Shown here: one piece after another, positions 1 to 8,279 of the stretch
Position numbering within the stretch: position 1 is the first letter of the stretch
Layout: each line of letters begins with the position of its first letter
Source: Acropora yongei
Taxonomy: Eukaryota; Cnidaria; Anthozoa; Scleractinia; Acroporidae
Direction of reading: 5' to 3'
DNA: 10,000 bases
Assembly (NCBI GenBank): GCA_014634225.1
Contig: BLFN01000747.1
Span: 625,099-635,098 of the forward strand
The notes under the pieces: model-generated
Databases searched by the model: none
Seen by the model: the letters and a program-made list of their open reading frames with translations, nothing else
Told to the model about the DNA's origin: nothing
Translations under genes and position numbers: made by a program

Positions 1-222
1 GGTAAGATAATCCCTACACCAATTCAAGAGTGCCACGGACATACATAAATGTCCTAACTTTTGCAGCATTGCATAATGTGTCACCGTATCAAAAGCCTTG
101 GTGAAATCCAGGAGGAGCGTCTCTATCTGTTTACCTTCGTCCAAGGCCCTTGGCCAGAAGTGATTTGATAGAACTAGCTGAGGAACACATTAGCTTCCTT
201 TCATAAACCTATACATACTGTG
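1..222 (-). pseudogene. LINE reverse transcriptase fragment (motif A region), runs off the left edge
   Basis: This is part of a non-LTR retrotransposon reverse transcriptase, the enzyme that copies element RNA into DNA at the nicked target. Read on the minus strand, one frame is open from 189 to 1 (63 codons). It carries a hydrophobic stretch, QLVLSNHFW (180-154), then DEGKQIE, then DFTKAFD (108-88). DFTKAFD is the classic RT motif A, and its first aspartate is a catalytic metal ligand. After it come THYAMLQKLG and NWCRDYL, as expected for the segment after motif A in LINE RTs. Upstream the frame keeps an RT-like pattern (RFMKGS...CVPQL) but has an in-frame TAA at 192-190, so the copy is dead at least there. 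The 3' part, with motifs B and C, would lie left of base 1. No start codon is assigned because the fragment is internal. Clade is not assignable by eye; a CR1/Jockey-like RT is likely. Confidence 0.85.
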
Positions 223-612
223 AATATGTCAGAGGAAGGAGCAACATGCATGAGCGTCATGGATATGTAATCTTGTTTTGACATGGATAGTAATGAAGTA
301 CATCTTGACCATTTCGTTTGAATAAGGAGTAAAGTTATCCATATTGGTGCACTTTTTGACTGATACAGTTTAGTGATCAAGCAAACGACGTACTCCTTTA
401 GAAGTAAAGATGTACATTTTCAGAGTATCAACTTAGCCTATGTAGAAAGCGTTACTGTAATAGATAATTGCATTGGAAAAACTGGGAGATGGTTGAGCTT
501 TTTGCTGTTATTCTATTTTTCGTAAGACCGAGACGGACTACGCTCATGAAAACGCTTGCTATGCAGGCCAGGTATGAACACTGATCGTATTATTATCAAT
601 CTCTAAGAGCAA
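120..612 (-). repeat. Long direct repeat, copy 1 (dispersed LINE-derived repeat)
   Basis: This stretch matches 8539-9021 almost base for base in the same orientation. Homology starts at the shared tctctatctg and ends at the shared ctctaagagcaa (601-612). In the last ~120 bp the copies differ by three substitutions and one 3-bp length change. The middle (about 235-265) has a larger indel. The lower-coordinate ~100 bp encodes RT sequence on the minus strand. The remaining 250-612 lies upstream of the RT block in element orientation and has no recognisable protein, so it may be 5' element sequence or an older linked repeat. Both copies share the same RT stop codon. Confidence 0.93.
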
Positions 613-1450
613 TCATTTATGTAATAACTGACTGCATCTCACATCTGAACAGACAGTATTTATAGTTTCATGAAAACGTTTTCTTTTCTTCACGCAAGTT
701 TATAGGAAAATAATTTGTTATTGTGGCATTTTGGCAGCATTCATTATGTCTTGACTTATTTGTTGCTGTGGAAATTGTTACTAAAGTTGTTTATAGAGTG
801 TTTTTTTCCTACAAGAAGCTTGTTTTTCGAACTGATATCATGAAATAGCGAATTTATTTGTAGATTGGTGAGGATTAGAAAGGAGAATTTTGAAAGGTAG
901 TTATAGGTTTTGCGAAAAGGCTAAAAGCAAGCTCCTTATGAAAAACAATAATAATAAAAATCGTCAACAAAAACAGCAACAATAATAATCCCAATAACAA
1001 CGCTTATGAGATGGTCTTAATGGCAAATATCTGTTGACTATTTATTTTGTGGAAATTTTAATGTTTATGAATTCAATTCAATATTAATCTTATAGCGGTT
1101 TTCAAATGACTGATGAAAATAATCACGCAATTGCCTTGGTTTTGGTCTTGATTGGTTTTCTCATTGCTTCTAAGAAATGGTGAGAAGTTATTCCACAAGA
1201 AACAAGAAAGATTTTGGTGTGGTTTGTGTCACGCCATCTCGCTGAAAAGATCGCCTTCATCTTTTTCAGTGACTATTGTGATCAGTTTTTTGCTTGTCAT
1301 TGGTTTGTGAAAATGACTAAAGTTAATCGTTTCATTGTGGCTAAAAGTGTTAGCTTGTGCTTGATTCCCTTTGTAATTACAGAAATTATTATTTAGTTGC
1401 ATGTACCACGTATTAATATTTTATTTCCTCTACTCCCTCAATAGTGATTT
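613..1450. other. AT-rich stretch without a recognisable gene
   Basis: The stretch begins exactly where repeat copy 1 ends. It is AT-rich with many stops in all frames and many short A/T runs. The only open stretches are two of about 60 codons on the plus strand (1214-1396 and one entering the foldback element at 1451). They have no recognisable motif and are about what is expected by chance. The only structure noted is the microsatellite listed separately. Confidence 0.6.
943..1003. repeat. Decayed AAT/CAA-type microsatellite
   Basis: The plus strand shows aataataataaaaa, then a run of caacaaaaacagcaacaataataat, which is interrupted AAT and CAA trinucleotide repetition over about 60 bases. 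The repeats are imperfect, suggesting an old, decayed simple repeat. It could also be the eroded A-rich tail of an element, but no element body is recognisable next to it. Confidence 0.6.
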
Positions 1451-1631
1451 AATAGACCGAATGCATAAATGGCGGCCAAAAAAATATTCTTCTGTCTTTG
1501 TGCTAATTAGCCTCACTAGCCTTGTTAGCACGGACGAAGTACAAAAGAAAACTTCCTTCAGAACGAGGCTAGTTGGTCTGTTTAAGACAAAAGAATATTA
1601 ATTTGGCCGCCATTTTTGCATTGGGTCTATT
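1451..1631. mobile_element. Foldback/MITE-like element with 47-bp terminal inverted repeats
   Basis: The left arm 1451-1497 starts aatagaccgaatgcataa. It is the reverse complement of the right arm 1585-1631, which ends tgcattgggtctatt, with about five or six mismatches over 47 bases. Both arms contain the GC-rich core atggcggcc. The interior continues to fold: ttagcctc (around 1507) can pair with gaggctag (around 1565), and gaagt with acttc nearer the centre. The whole 181 bp could form one long imperfect hairpin. Short size, long terminal inverted repeats and no coding capacity fit a non-autonomous DNA transposon (MITE) or foldback element. I see no clear target-site duplication, so the superfamily cannot be named. 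The plus-strand open stretch across the element is a by-product of its sequence. Confidence 0.85.
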
Positions 1632-2374
1632 GCTAATGACGAGATAGCGAGAGCTATGTATGTAACTAGCTCAGATGGCTCATTACTGTGGTAGTGCCTT
1701 ACTCAAAAGCCTCGCTCCTATGGCCAAATACGCACTTCTCCAATACGGCTAATTTTCTTTTCTTCTTGAAGAAAGTGCACTCTAAATGAAGGTGACTAAC
1801 CTTGAAAATTTAAAACAATAATGGTGATTGTTAATGAACAAGGTTAAATTACAGGTTTGAGGGTTAAGTTTTAAGAAAAAAAATTAAAATGTGATATAGG
1901 TGCATTTTACTCCCTGTTATTGACATATTTTAAGCCCCTTCTTGTAATCATTCTTTGGATATTTGAAGCATTGTTGAAAAAATACTAAAACTTCTTTGGG
2001 AAGGCAATCCTTGTGTTTTTAGGAGGGTCATAATGGGAAACCCCAGTCTCTGAAGTAATATCTCCCATGATCCTGCATTTTTGCGCTAGGAAATACTTAT
2101 TGGACGAGCTTGAGAAGAGTGAATTAGCCAAAACACTTGAATCCCAGGACGTTTCCTCTTCAAGTACACTGTTGATCTCGGAATCTTCGTCATAGGCTAA
2201 TTTATTATTTCTCTTGAGGTCGAGAGAAGTTCATAGCTCAACCCTGCCACCTCATTAGAAACTAATTCCAGGAACGGTGATCATGACAAAAAGGGGTTTG
2301 CAAGGCGGAGAATTTGGTTTTGAGACATTTCAAAACCTTATTGGGGAAATTGGCCTTTACGAACTTGGGTAAAC
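1632..2374. other. No recognisable gene; one short open stretch of coding-like composition
   Basis: This is mostly AT-rich sequence with stops in all frames. On the plus strand, 2034-2195 is open for 53 codons between a TAA and a TAG. Its translation is rich in Leu, Glu, Lys and Ser (LLDELEKSELAKTLESQDV around 2097-2153), which looks more like coding sequence than random AT-rich DNA. I do not recognise the family. It could be a fragment of the same decayed elements seen downstream, or chance. Nothing else is identifiable here. Confidence 0.4.
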
Positions 2375-2688
2375 CGTTCTAAGGTGAATGCAAACTCAGT
2401 CTCTCTTTATTTTACTTTTCAAAGGAATGATAAGATCACATAGAGCCAGCACTAGCAGTTTGTTTCGAAACCTCAATGGTATGTATTGAAGTAATCCAGG
2501 TAAAGGAAACCCTTTTTTCCAAGTGGTCTGTGGACCCGGGACCTTTGTCTGCAGGCAGCTGGAATTTGTTCCTTTTTTAGTGGTGGGGATGATTGGTTCA
2601 ATATAGTTATTAAAAGTGTTATCATTCATCGTGGAAATGAGTGATAAATATACTTGTATTATTGTCTCACAATTTTTATCCATAAAGA
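2375..2688 (-). repeat. Diverged dispersed repeat, copy A
   Basis: This copy is homologous to 6690-7012. The clearest part is the block from aaaggaat (about 2421) to ggtatgtat, where both copies have the same 57-base spacing without gaps. They share tcacat, cagcac and other short words in register. The far end also matches, with tctcacaattttta here against cgtcccacaattcactta in copy B. On the minus strand both copies give similar open stretches (here 95 codons, 2396-2683), with NCETII near the start against NCGTIY in copy B, and similar endings. That suggests an element-derived sequence, but I do not recognise a protein family. Orientation is set by the longer open frame only. Confidence 0.6.
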
Positions 2689-2712
2689 TAGAACGCTACT
2701 TTTCGACTGCAT

Positions 2713-2773
2713 CCTGCAAGTCTCCATCAAGCGATGCCATTGATGACACCAATGCCTGATGAAAACTTGCAGG
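2713..2773. repeat. 61-nt imperfect hairpin
   Basis: The perfect 9-bp arms cctgcaagt (2713-2721) and acttgcagg (2765-2773) enclose a second 5-bp stem, catca (2725-2729) with tgatg (2757-2761). A third stem, cattg (2738-2742) with caatg (2750-2754), closes a 7-base loop. It sits 25 bases right of repeat copy A and about 240 bases before the integrase remnant. It could be a relic of an inverted-repeat element or a structured RNA. No family is recognised. Confidence 0.6.
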
Positions 2774-3015
2774 TTGCAGTTGCCTCTAAGGATTCTTATT
2801 CTAGGACAGTTAAGTAAGTATTAATTATGATTGCATCCATTTGTAATTTATTATTTAGAGCTGCATTTGTTGCATTATTAATTATTGCTATTACTATTGA
2901 CATACGCTTTGGGAACAGTTTACTGGGTTAACTGCGGCAATTATGCGCGCATTTATGATTGCTAGCAATCAAGCAGGCTCTCTAACGGTGATATGCATAC
3001 AGTTATAGCCATTTA
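2774..3015. other. Short AT-rich gap before the integrase remnant
   Basis: I see no recognisable coding sequence here. Given what follows, the stretch probably held the middle of the gypsy integrase or marks the breakpoint of the truncated element. The sequence is too eroded to show the catalytic core. Confidence 0.35.
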
Positions 3016-3639
3016 CATCCTGGTGTATTAAAACACCCCACATTGTACTGGAGACTTCTCTCATTCCTAGTTATGGGAAGGAGACTACTACGCACACGGT
3101 TAGATTTGCTCACACCTTCCGTTGAAAAGCATGTTGAGGCACGTCAGTACAGCTCCATGATGAACCTTGTAGATAAGAAAGACCTACCAATTCCTTGCTG
3201 GCGTCACTATTCTTGCACGTAATTATGGGAGAGGGGAAAAATGGCCCACTGGAGTTGTCGCAGAGGTCCTTGGATCAAGGAATGCATTTTAGAAGTGTTG
3301 GGTAATCTCTGGAAACGTCATATGGACCAGCTGCTAAGTCATTTCACCGATAATTCCACATGAACTGCAAACGAACCACCTATCCAGAAATCCATATCCT
3401 CAGCTACCAAGGGAAACACTCCCTATTTCAGCAATTCCTTGCACCACAGCTTCTACAGTTAACAGTTGTTGCCTGACTGCCCAACTACCAGAGCATCCAT
3501 GCCTAAGATTCCTCGTTCTACTGCACCGTTAGTTCACCCGACTCATGCGGTTGAAGATTCTACGTCTTTGGTTAGAGGTTACCCTGCAAGGACAACTCGA
3601 GGTGCTCCAAGCTACTTAAAAGGTTGTGAACTGAAGTAA
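3016..3639 (+). pseudogene. Ty3/gypsy-type integrase C-terminal remnant
   Basis: This is the end of the pol polyprotein of an LTR retrotransposon; integrase inserts the cDNA into the host genome. It is read in three frames. The first, 3016-3219, has MGRRLLRTRLDLL (3073-3111) and PSVEKHVEARQY. This matches the conserved segment after the integrase core (family knowledge: 'ELLMGRRLRTRLD...' in animal gypsy elements). The second, 3212-3289, has ARNYGRGEKWPTGVVAEVLG, an SH3-like/GPY-F-type C-terminal domain. The third, 3301-3639, has WKRHMDQLLSHF, then a low-complexity tail ending ARTTRGAPSYLKG and a TAA at 3637. Defects are a TAA at 3220, a TAG at 3290, and in-frame stops at 3361 and 3460, with at least two frame changes. 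The catalytic DDE core is not visible upstream, so the copy is truncated and inactive. The LTR that follows supports the assignment. Confidence 0.88.
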
Positions 3640-3699
3640 TAGTCTCTATTATTTTTGATATTTAAGAGACTATATAGGTTTAGAGAGACTGTGCCTTTT

Positions 3700-3870
3700 G
3701 AAGTGGGAGATAAGCTGTGATATCATAACTTCGGGGATTGTATTGCGCTTGCACGGGATGAGCACATGGCCTGGAGATTAAATGTGTTGTGTTTGCTAGC
3801 TGCCTTTTCTGCTTTAATCATAATAATAAAGATGTGGCCTATCTATTTTATTATAAACAAGGACGCAATG
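3700..3870 (+). mobile_element. Candidate polypurine tract and 3' LTR of the gypsy remnant
   Basis: The purine-rich run gaagtgggagataag (3700-3714) lies 60 bases after the integrase stop and is followed one base later by TGTGATATCATAAC (from 3716). That is the layout expected for a polypurine tract next to a 3' LTR beginning with TG. Inside the candidate LTR is an AATAAA at 3825-3830. The right end is uncertain: a CA occurs near 3869, but I see no second LTR and no target-site duplication to fix it. The end given is a guess. Confidence 0.55.
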
Positions 3871-4861
3871 CATAGGAAGTAAGGGCATCAAAGCTGTTAA
3901 TATTAATGTAATACGTTGGAAAAATTACTGTGCATATATCAATGAGATTTAGGGGTGCTGCTATAGTATACTATTGTGGTCATATGGACTCTTTCCTTTG
4001 CCAGCATGTTGATTTCGTAGAATATCTGCCTCTATGTCAATATTTACAGTACCACATATACCTTTTGCATTGATTGTGGAGTTCCACATGTAAGTTTGAA
4101 CCTCCATGTCATCGCCCTGAGAAATACTGTCTTGACATTACCTAGGGTAATGGGATCAAAACAACCCTGAATTTTCACGTCGTGCATTTCTAGGACTGCA
4201 GAAGCCTTTTTCAAAGAGTTACCAATGCAAATTGAAGGTTTAATGTTCACTGGCTCAAATGAAGATAGACTGACCTCTTCTTTGTAGCAAATAATTCTTC
4301 GAGAGCGTAGAGCAAAATTAGACTGCGAATGGTTATTTTCAATTTCCAAAGTGAATGTCACGAATCTAATTAAGTCCAAATTTTGTCATTTTGGCCCGTT
4401 TTGTTGCGTGACAAACTTGAAAAGAGAAACTCAGGAAATGACGCTTAATATTATTCCATTATTAAAGTAAGGTACAAGCGTGAGCGAAAATGTGACATGT
4501 ATGTGAGTAATTTTTTTTCGTTTCTTTTTGCGTTCGTTGCTGAAGCCAATGTTCGCTTGATATTCGTGGCTTTTTCGCCTCTGGGGTATAGCTAAACAAG
4601 GATGAGGTAGCGTAATCCTTCAAGCTCCCCTTGGATTTCTGCCCCACTAATTTTTCCCCTAGATCTATCTCCAAACAGCTTGGCCTGAACGATCGCTGCA
4701 GACATAGCAGTTATCGATTAAAGGCATATTCTTCCATCTGATTCTGTCAAGTCATGCCTTCGAGTGATGGTCTTGTGTGATTGTCTGGTAAGTCACCGTG
4801 TTCCCGTTCTTCTTTGCCTTCTTTGAATAATTATGGCAACCAGGTACACAACAGCTTACCA
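3871..4861. other. No recognised gene; two minus-strand open stretches
   Basis: Two minus-strand stretches are open: 4379-4044 (111 codons, beginning at a TTG just after an in-frame stop) and 4674-4462 (70 codons). The first is longer than expected by chance at this base composition, but it has no motif I recognise, no ATG at its start and no convincing splice acceptor before it. The second has a Lys/Ser-rich translation (KGSLKDYATSSLFSYTPE) that could come from a dispersed repeat. Neither is strong enough to call a gene. Confidence 0.35.
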
Positions 4862-5950
4862 ATTTAGTTGAAACGTTCAAAGTACAGTCGAAGATATAGA
4901 TAAAGCGATGGCATTTTCCCCCTGGTCTGCAGTCTCTGTTTTACCAGATAGGAAAGGAACAAGTTCACCCCACACAGGTGATTAAGAAAAAGATTGGAGC
5001 TACTTGTTTTATTACTACCACAGAAAAATTGAGAATTTGCCACACATAAATGATTGCAATTGTCTAATTGTGCCTGAATACGCATCTTGTTTAATTTTTT
5101 CTCCTTAGTGAGCAACTGATTCATTAGCTGGCCAACAAGCTCAACCTGATGGATAAGTCTTTGGCATCTAGCGTAGTTTGTTTTTCAAGAACTTTCAAAT
5201 ACAAATGTCTCCTTCCATTAGTATCACCGTGACAAAATCACGACGATGTTTCGAACGCAAAGCTGACAAACTTGTAAAAGCACATTGCCTTCAAGGCATT
5301 TACCAAGTCATTGCACGAAGAAATTAACTTTGATCTGTATTTTTACTCTAGCATGTACATGTCTCAAAGAGGGGTACTTAGTAAATAAACTCTATCACTG
5401 GCTAAAAGCATTTCCTGTTTAGAAAAACATCCAAACATCTTAATGCTTATTTCGTTGCACCTTTTGTGATTGACACCTGTAAACCATGCCATAAAATCTC
5501 ACCCTTGTTGCTAAAAAAGGCCATTTTAATTTAAGGCGTATTTCTCAAAAGATGGCTTGGCCACATTGCCAATTTCACGTTATTTTATGATTTCCTATTT
5601 GAAAAAATATTGAGTAGGACACGCGAAATCTTTTCTGCTTCGATACCACCAGCAGAATGAGGGGTAATCTCCGATAACTTTGTTTTATGAACTTTAGGAG
5701 ATGTTGCTTTTCTCGTTCTCCTGCCTTAGCAACGTAATGAGTGCTATTTTGTCAATTGAATAGTTATACGGGATGCTATCCATGCTTTGTGCGCCAGCCT
5801 GCTATGTGCTAACTATCCACTGAGCAGCAGTTTTATCCGCTGTTTGGCACTATCCAGTGGAGAAAGTTTTCTGCTCTTAAAACAACCAGGGCCCGGAAAT
5901 TTCCTATATTTCTTCTGATTTTAACTAATCGCATAATGGTGCACATGTAT
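4862..5950. other. No recognised gene
   Basis: One minus-strand open stretch (5124-4864, 86 codons) begins with a Lys-rich segment (LTKEKKLNKMRIQAQLD) and ends with Leu/Tyr-rich sequence. It matches no family I know. From about 5125 to 5950 there is only AT-rich sequence with stops in all frames, and no repeat or structure noted by eye. Confidence 0.4.
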
Positions 5951-6689
5951 TTACAACAAGAAGCCTTCAGGGCTTATATGGCTACATTTCTTGGCAGTGA
6001 AAGAATTATTTGTGCAAACGGTGAGTGTAAGACTTGTTAATGCGTATACCTTGTAGGCTACTATGGTTTGTTTGTGAGACAAAGAAATTTGGTTTCGGAC
6101 GAGGTAGACGTGTCTTTGTTGCTCTACTTTGAAAGTTTGGAAGACCGTAGTTATTCTGTGATTTTTTGGCCTTTCTTCTGCTGAAAATGGGAGAAGTAAA
6201 GGAAAGCATCCACATGCAATGCCTGCATCGGAGCCTGGGCATCTCCTGAAAGGAAAGCCGCCCCAGCAAACACCCAACAGCAGCCAACATACCTGTTGAT
6301 CGCCTTGTTCAGTCACAACTGACATTACTCCACATTCAAATGAGACCTTAACTGGGTGCATCTATTGAGACAGATGGAGTCATCGTTAACATTATCTCAT
6401 ATGCATATAAATTTATTTTTTGCACTGCTGGAATACAATCAAGTGGAGCAAAGACTGCTTCGTTGGACAAGAAAAACACCACGTCCATAACCATAGTAAA
6501 CAATAAACTTTGCATAAGGAGGTTAGATCGTGCCTGTCAACTAGAGGTTGATATATTGAGTTGCTCCTGATTTATTAATGTTAAATTTTTATTTTTCCAC
6601 AATTCCTGAGTAAAATCATAAACTGAGATTTTAAAACGAGTGGCCACCCTTGTAAAAACTTTTTCTCATTTTGAAAGAATGGCTAAAAT
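5951..6689. other. Unassigned stretch with overlapping minus-strand open frames
   Basis: On the minus strand 6361-5951 is open for 136 codons from an ATG, and 6290-6006 is open for 94 codons in another frame. The part at about 6190-6320 is richer in GC than its surroundings. The longer translation has Cys/Gly-rich sequence without a zinc-binding spacing, then an unremarkable tail. Two overlapping open frames more likely reflect a local lack of stop codons than a gene. I see no splice sites or homology. 6362-6689 shows nothing. Confidence 0.35.
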
Positions 6690-7012
6690 AGTCAAGGTAG
6701 GTACTTATCTAATCACCTTTCGTTTTACTTTGAAAAGGAATCGTGCGGTCACATGTCAACAGCACCAGTACTGAGTGTAAGGAGGTGAAAGGTATGTATC
6801 CCTGATTGTGGTAATCTTGTCTGGTAAATAATATGTCAAAAAGTATTCGAGCGTACAAGTTCTTGGACTGGGTGCATGAAGTTGGCCAAGGACAATGTGC
6901 ATATTTAGTACCAAACAAGAATTTTGCAACATGTATGTAAAATCTTCGACATATATGGAAACATCAGTGAGGCTGATTGAGTAAATCGTCCCACAATTCA
7001 CTTATGGCTAAA
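6690..7012 (-). repeat. Diverged dispersed repeat, copy B
   Basis: This is the second copy of the repeat at 2375-2688, in the same orientation and about 4.3 kb away. The match is clearest at aaaggaatcgtgcggtcaca (about 6735) and at the right end (cgtcccacaattcactta against tctcacaattttta), and is only roughly alignable between. Divergence is high, so this is an old family rather than a recent duplication. On the minus strand two overlapping open stretches (7001-6756 and 6918-6709) cover it; neither matches a family I know. Confidence 0.6.
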
Positions 7013-7528
7013 TGACCGCACCGTTTTTTTTTTCCTTTTTGCACTCTTAAGTCCAACCAGAACAAATCAGTTATTTATATAAGGAAAATGAGAAGCAACA
7101 ACTGAACCTTGATGAAAACCACACAAAAGCTGAGAAAAACCACAGATTCCTGCATACAGTGAGAATTTCACTACTGACATCATCGAATGCATTTTTAACG
7201 AAAAAGTCCTTTTCAATAACATTTTGTCTCGAATAAAGGAGAAATTTTCTTGGTGTTATTAAATTAATAAGCAAGGGTATCATTACGGTCTGTGGACACA
7301 TAAAGAATGTTTCATCATGTCACCAATCTTTCTTTGAAAAACTTATTCTGCGTAGTGACCCCAAACTGTCTCTTCCAAAACACTGCTCTATCTAAGCAAG
7401 TTTTGAACAGGCTTCGTGGAAACTAGAATTTGTCATAAAACACACCTACAAGAAAGCGCTTGCATTTGTCACCTTGCGTAGAAGTCTCAAGAACAAAGGC
7501 AACAACAGCCGGCCTCGAAAGAATCAAC
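7013..7528. other. No recognised gene; spacer before the LINE 3' end
   Basis: The sequence is AT-rich with a T10 run at 7024-7033. A minus-strand stretch is open for 76 codons (7301-7071), but it is Phe/Ser-rich and has no known motif. The segment just left of the A10 tract (7400-7528) is less AT-rich. It may be the original target DNA into which the LINE at 7529-8245 inserted. Confidence 0.4.
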
Positions 7529-7564
7529 TTTTTTTTTTACAATAAATGAAAATCAAATTTTATT
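7529..7564 (-). terminator. Poly(A) signal and A-tract marking the 3' end of a LINE copy
   Basis: On the minus strand an AATAAA hexamer (7564-7559) is followed 20 bases later by a run of ten A (7538-7529). That is the spacing expected between a polyadenylation signal and the poly(A) tail copied into DNA during target-primed insertion. It lies about 210 bases after the last codon of the LINE tail at 7775. In this AT-rich stretch a chance occurrence is possible. Confidence 0.5.
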
Positions 7565-7680
7565 CACAGTGATAATAAATTAAAAATTATTAACTATGTA
7601 CAATTGTTAAAATGGTATATTATATTATATAATTTGTAATAGTATAATATGTTATGTCCTTAAAAAAAAATAATCAAATA
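7540..7680. repeat. Very AT-rich low-complexity stretch
   Basis: The sequence is almost pure A/T with short inverted AT words (tatattatattatataat around 7617-7635). In the LINE interpretation it corresponds to the element's 3' untranslated region. No other function is visible. Confidence 0.6.
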
Positions 7681-7774
7681 TTTAGCCAGAGGTCCAAGGG
7701 CTTGGAATACACCTGTGAATAAAAAAGTAAAATCATCCGCAAAATTTCACGACTTAAAAGGAGTTGTTGAACGT

Positions 7775-8245
7775 CTAAGACATTCTTAGGTATGAAATGA
7801 CATTAGCATAGGGTTCATTGTTCTCGTTAGAAATTTTATGTGATAGAGTTCTTAAAAAGTTCTGGCAGTCCACCCCCATGCCGCCGTTTGTCCCAGACAC
7901 TAGTGGTGTGAAGGTGCCCATCTCGACAACTTTATTTTCATTCCTTCTCACTTTCGTGTTCTCGAAAGATGGTTGTTGTAGATTTGCCTTGGTTAGACCA
8001 GGAGTCAACATGTGTTCCACGTACATTAAGAAATGCGGTTATGTCCGGCGTCCAAAGCCCCCTGCCTTCATGTCAAGCCTTGCAACTTGACTAATGATCG
8101 TTGATTGCAGGTTAAATACTTCATTGCCCAATGGTTGTAGGCAAGGTTCTGATTCCACATTCTTGCATAATTTACTTAGGTGAGATGTTAGGAGGTCCCG
8201 GATAGTGTCGTACCTCTGCTCTACAAATACAAGGCTTGAAGTAAC
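7775..8245 (-). pseudogene. C-terminal tail of a LINE reverse transcriptase protein (nuclease-like domain)
   Basis: Three pieces in alternating frames are seen. The first, 8245-8042, is open for 68 codons and has VEQRYDTIRDLL (8224-8189), VESEPCLQPL and LDMKAGGF (8077-8054), ending at TAA 8041. The second is shifted by one base and begins exactly where the first fails (8054): WTPDITAFLNVRGTHV, then SNQGKSTTTIFREH, ending at a TGA near 7945. The third returns to the first frame (about 7948-7775): VVEMGTFTPLVSGTNGGMG, then DCQNFLRTL. From memory, many cnidarian retroelement proteins end with this order (RH/YxxIRD, then aRGFW, then FFDVRV, then FTPLVF..GGMG). The layout recalls a restriction-like nuclease, but that role is inference. 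Where relatives usually have Asp in FFDVRV this copy has Asn (8027-8025). At least two frameshifts make it inactive. The plus-strand open stretch over it is antisense shadow. Confidence 0.82.
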
Positions 8246-8279
8246 TCACAGTGAATTTAAGGTGTTTTCCTTTTAGTAA

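Noticed and set aside
4462..4674. 70-codon minus-strand frame with KGSLKDYATSSLFSYTPE
   Set aside because: It feels like a dispersed repeat, but I could not find a second copy in the window or name a family.
4864..5124. 86-codon Lys-rich minus-strand frame
   Set aside because: Composition alone is not evidence. I recognise no family and cannot connect it to neighbouring exons.
5951..6361. 136-codon minus-strand frame starting at an ATG
   Set aside because: No recognisable domain, no usable zinc-binding spacing in the Cys-rich part, an overlapping open frame in another phase, and no splice or promoter context.
7071..7301. 76-codon minus-strand frame rich in Phe and Ser
   Set aside because: It is antisense to A-rich sequence, so the composition explains the open frame.
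7818..8090. Plus-strand 90-codon open stretch
   Set aside because: It is antisense to the nuclease-like LINE tail, whose conserved segments are all on the minus strand.
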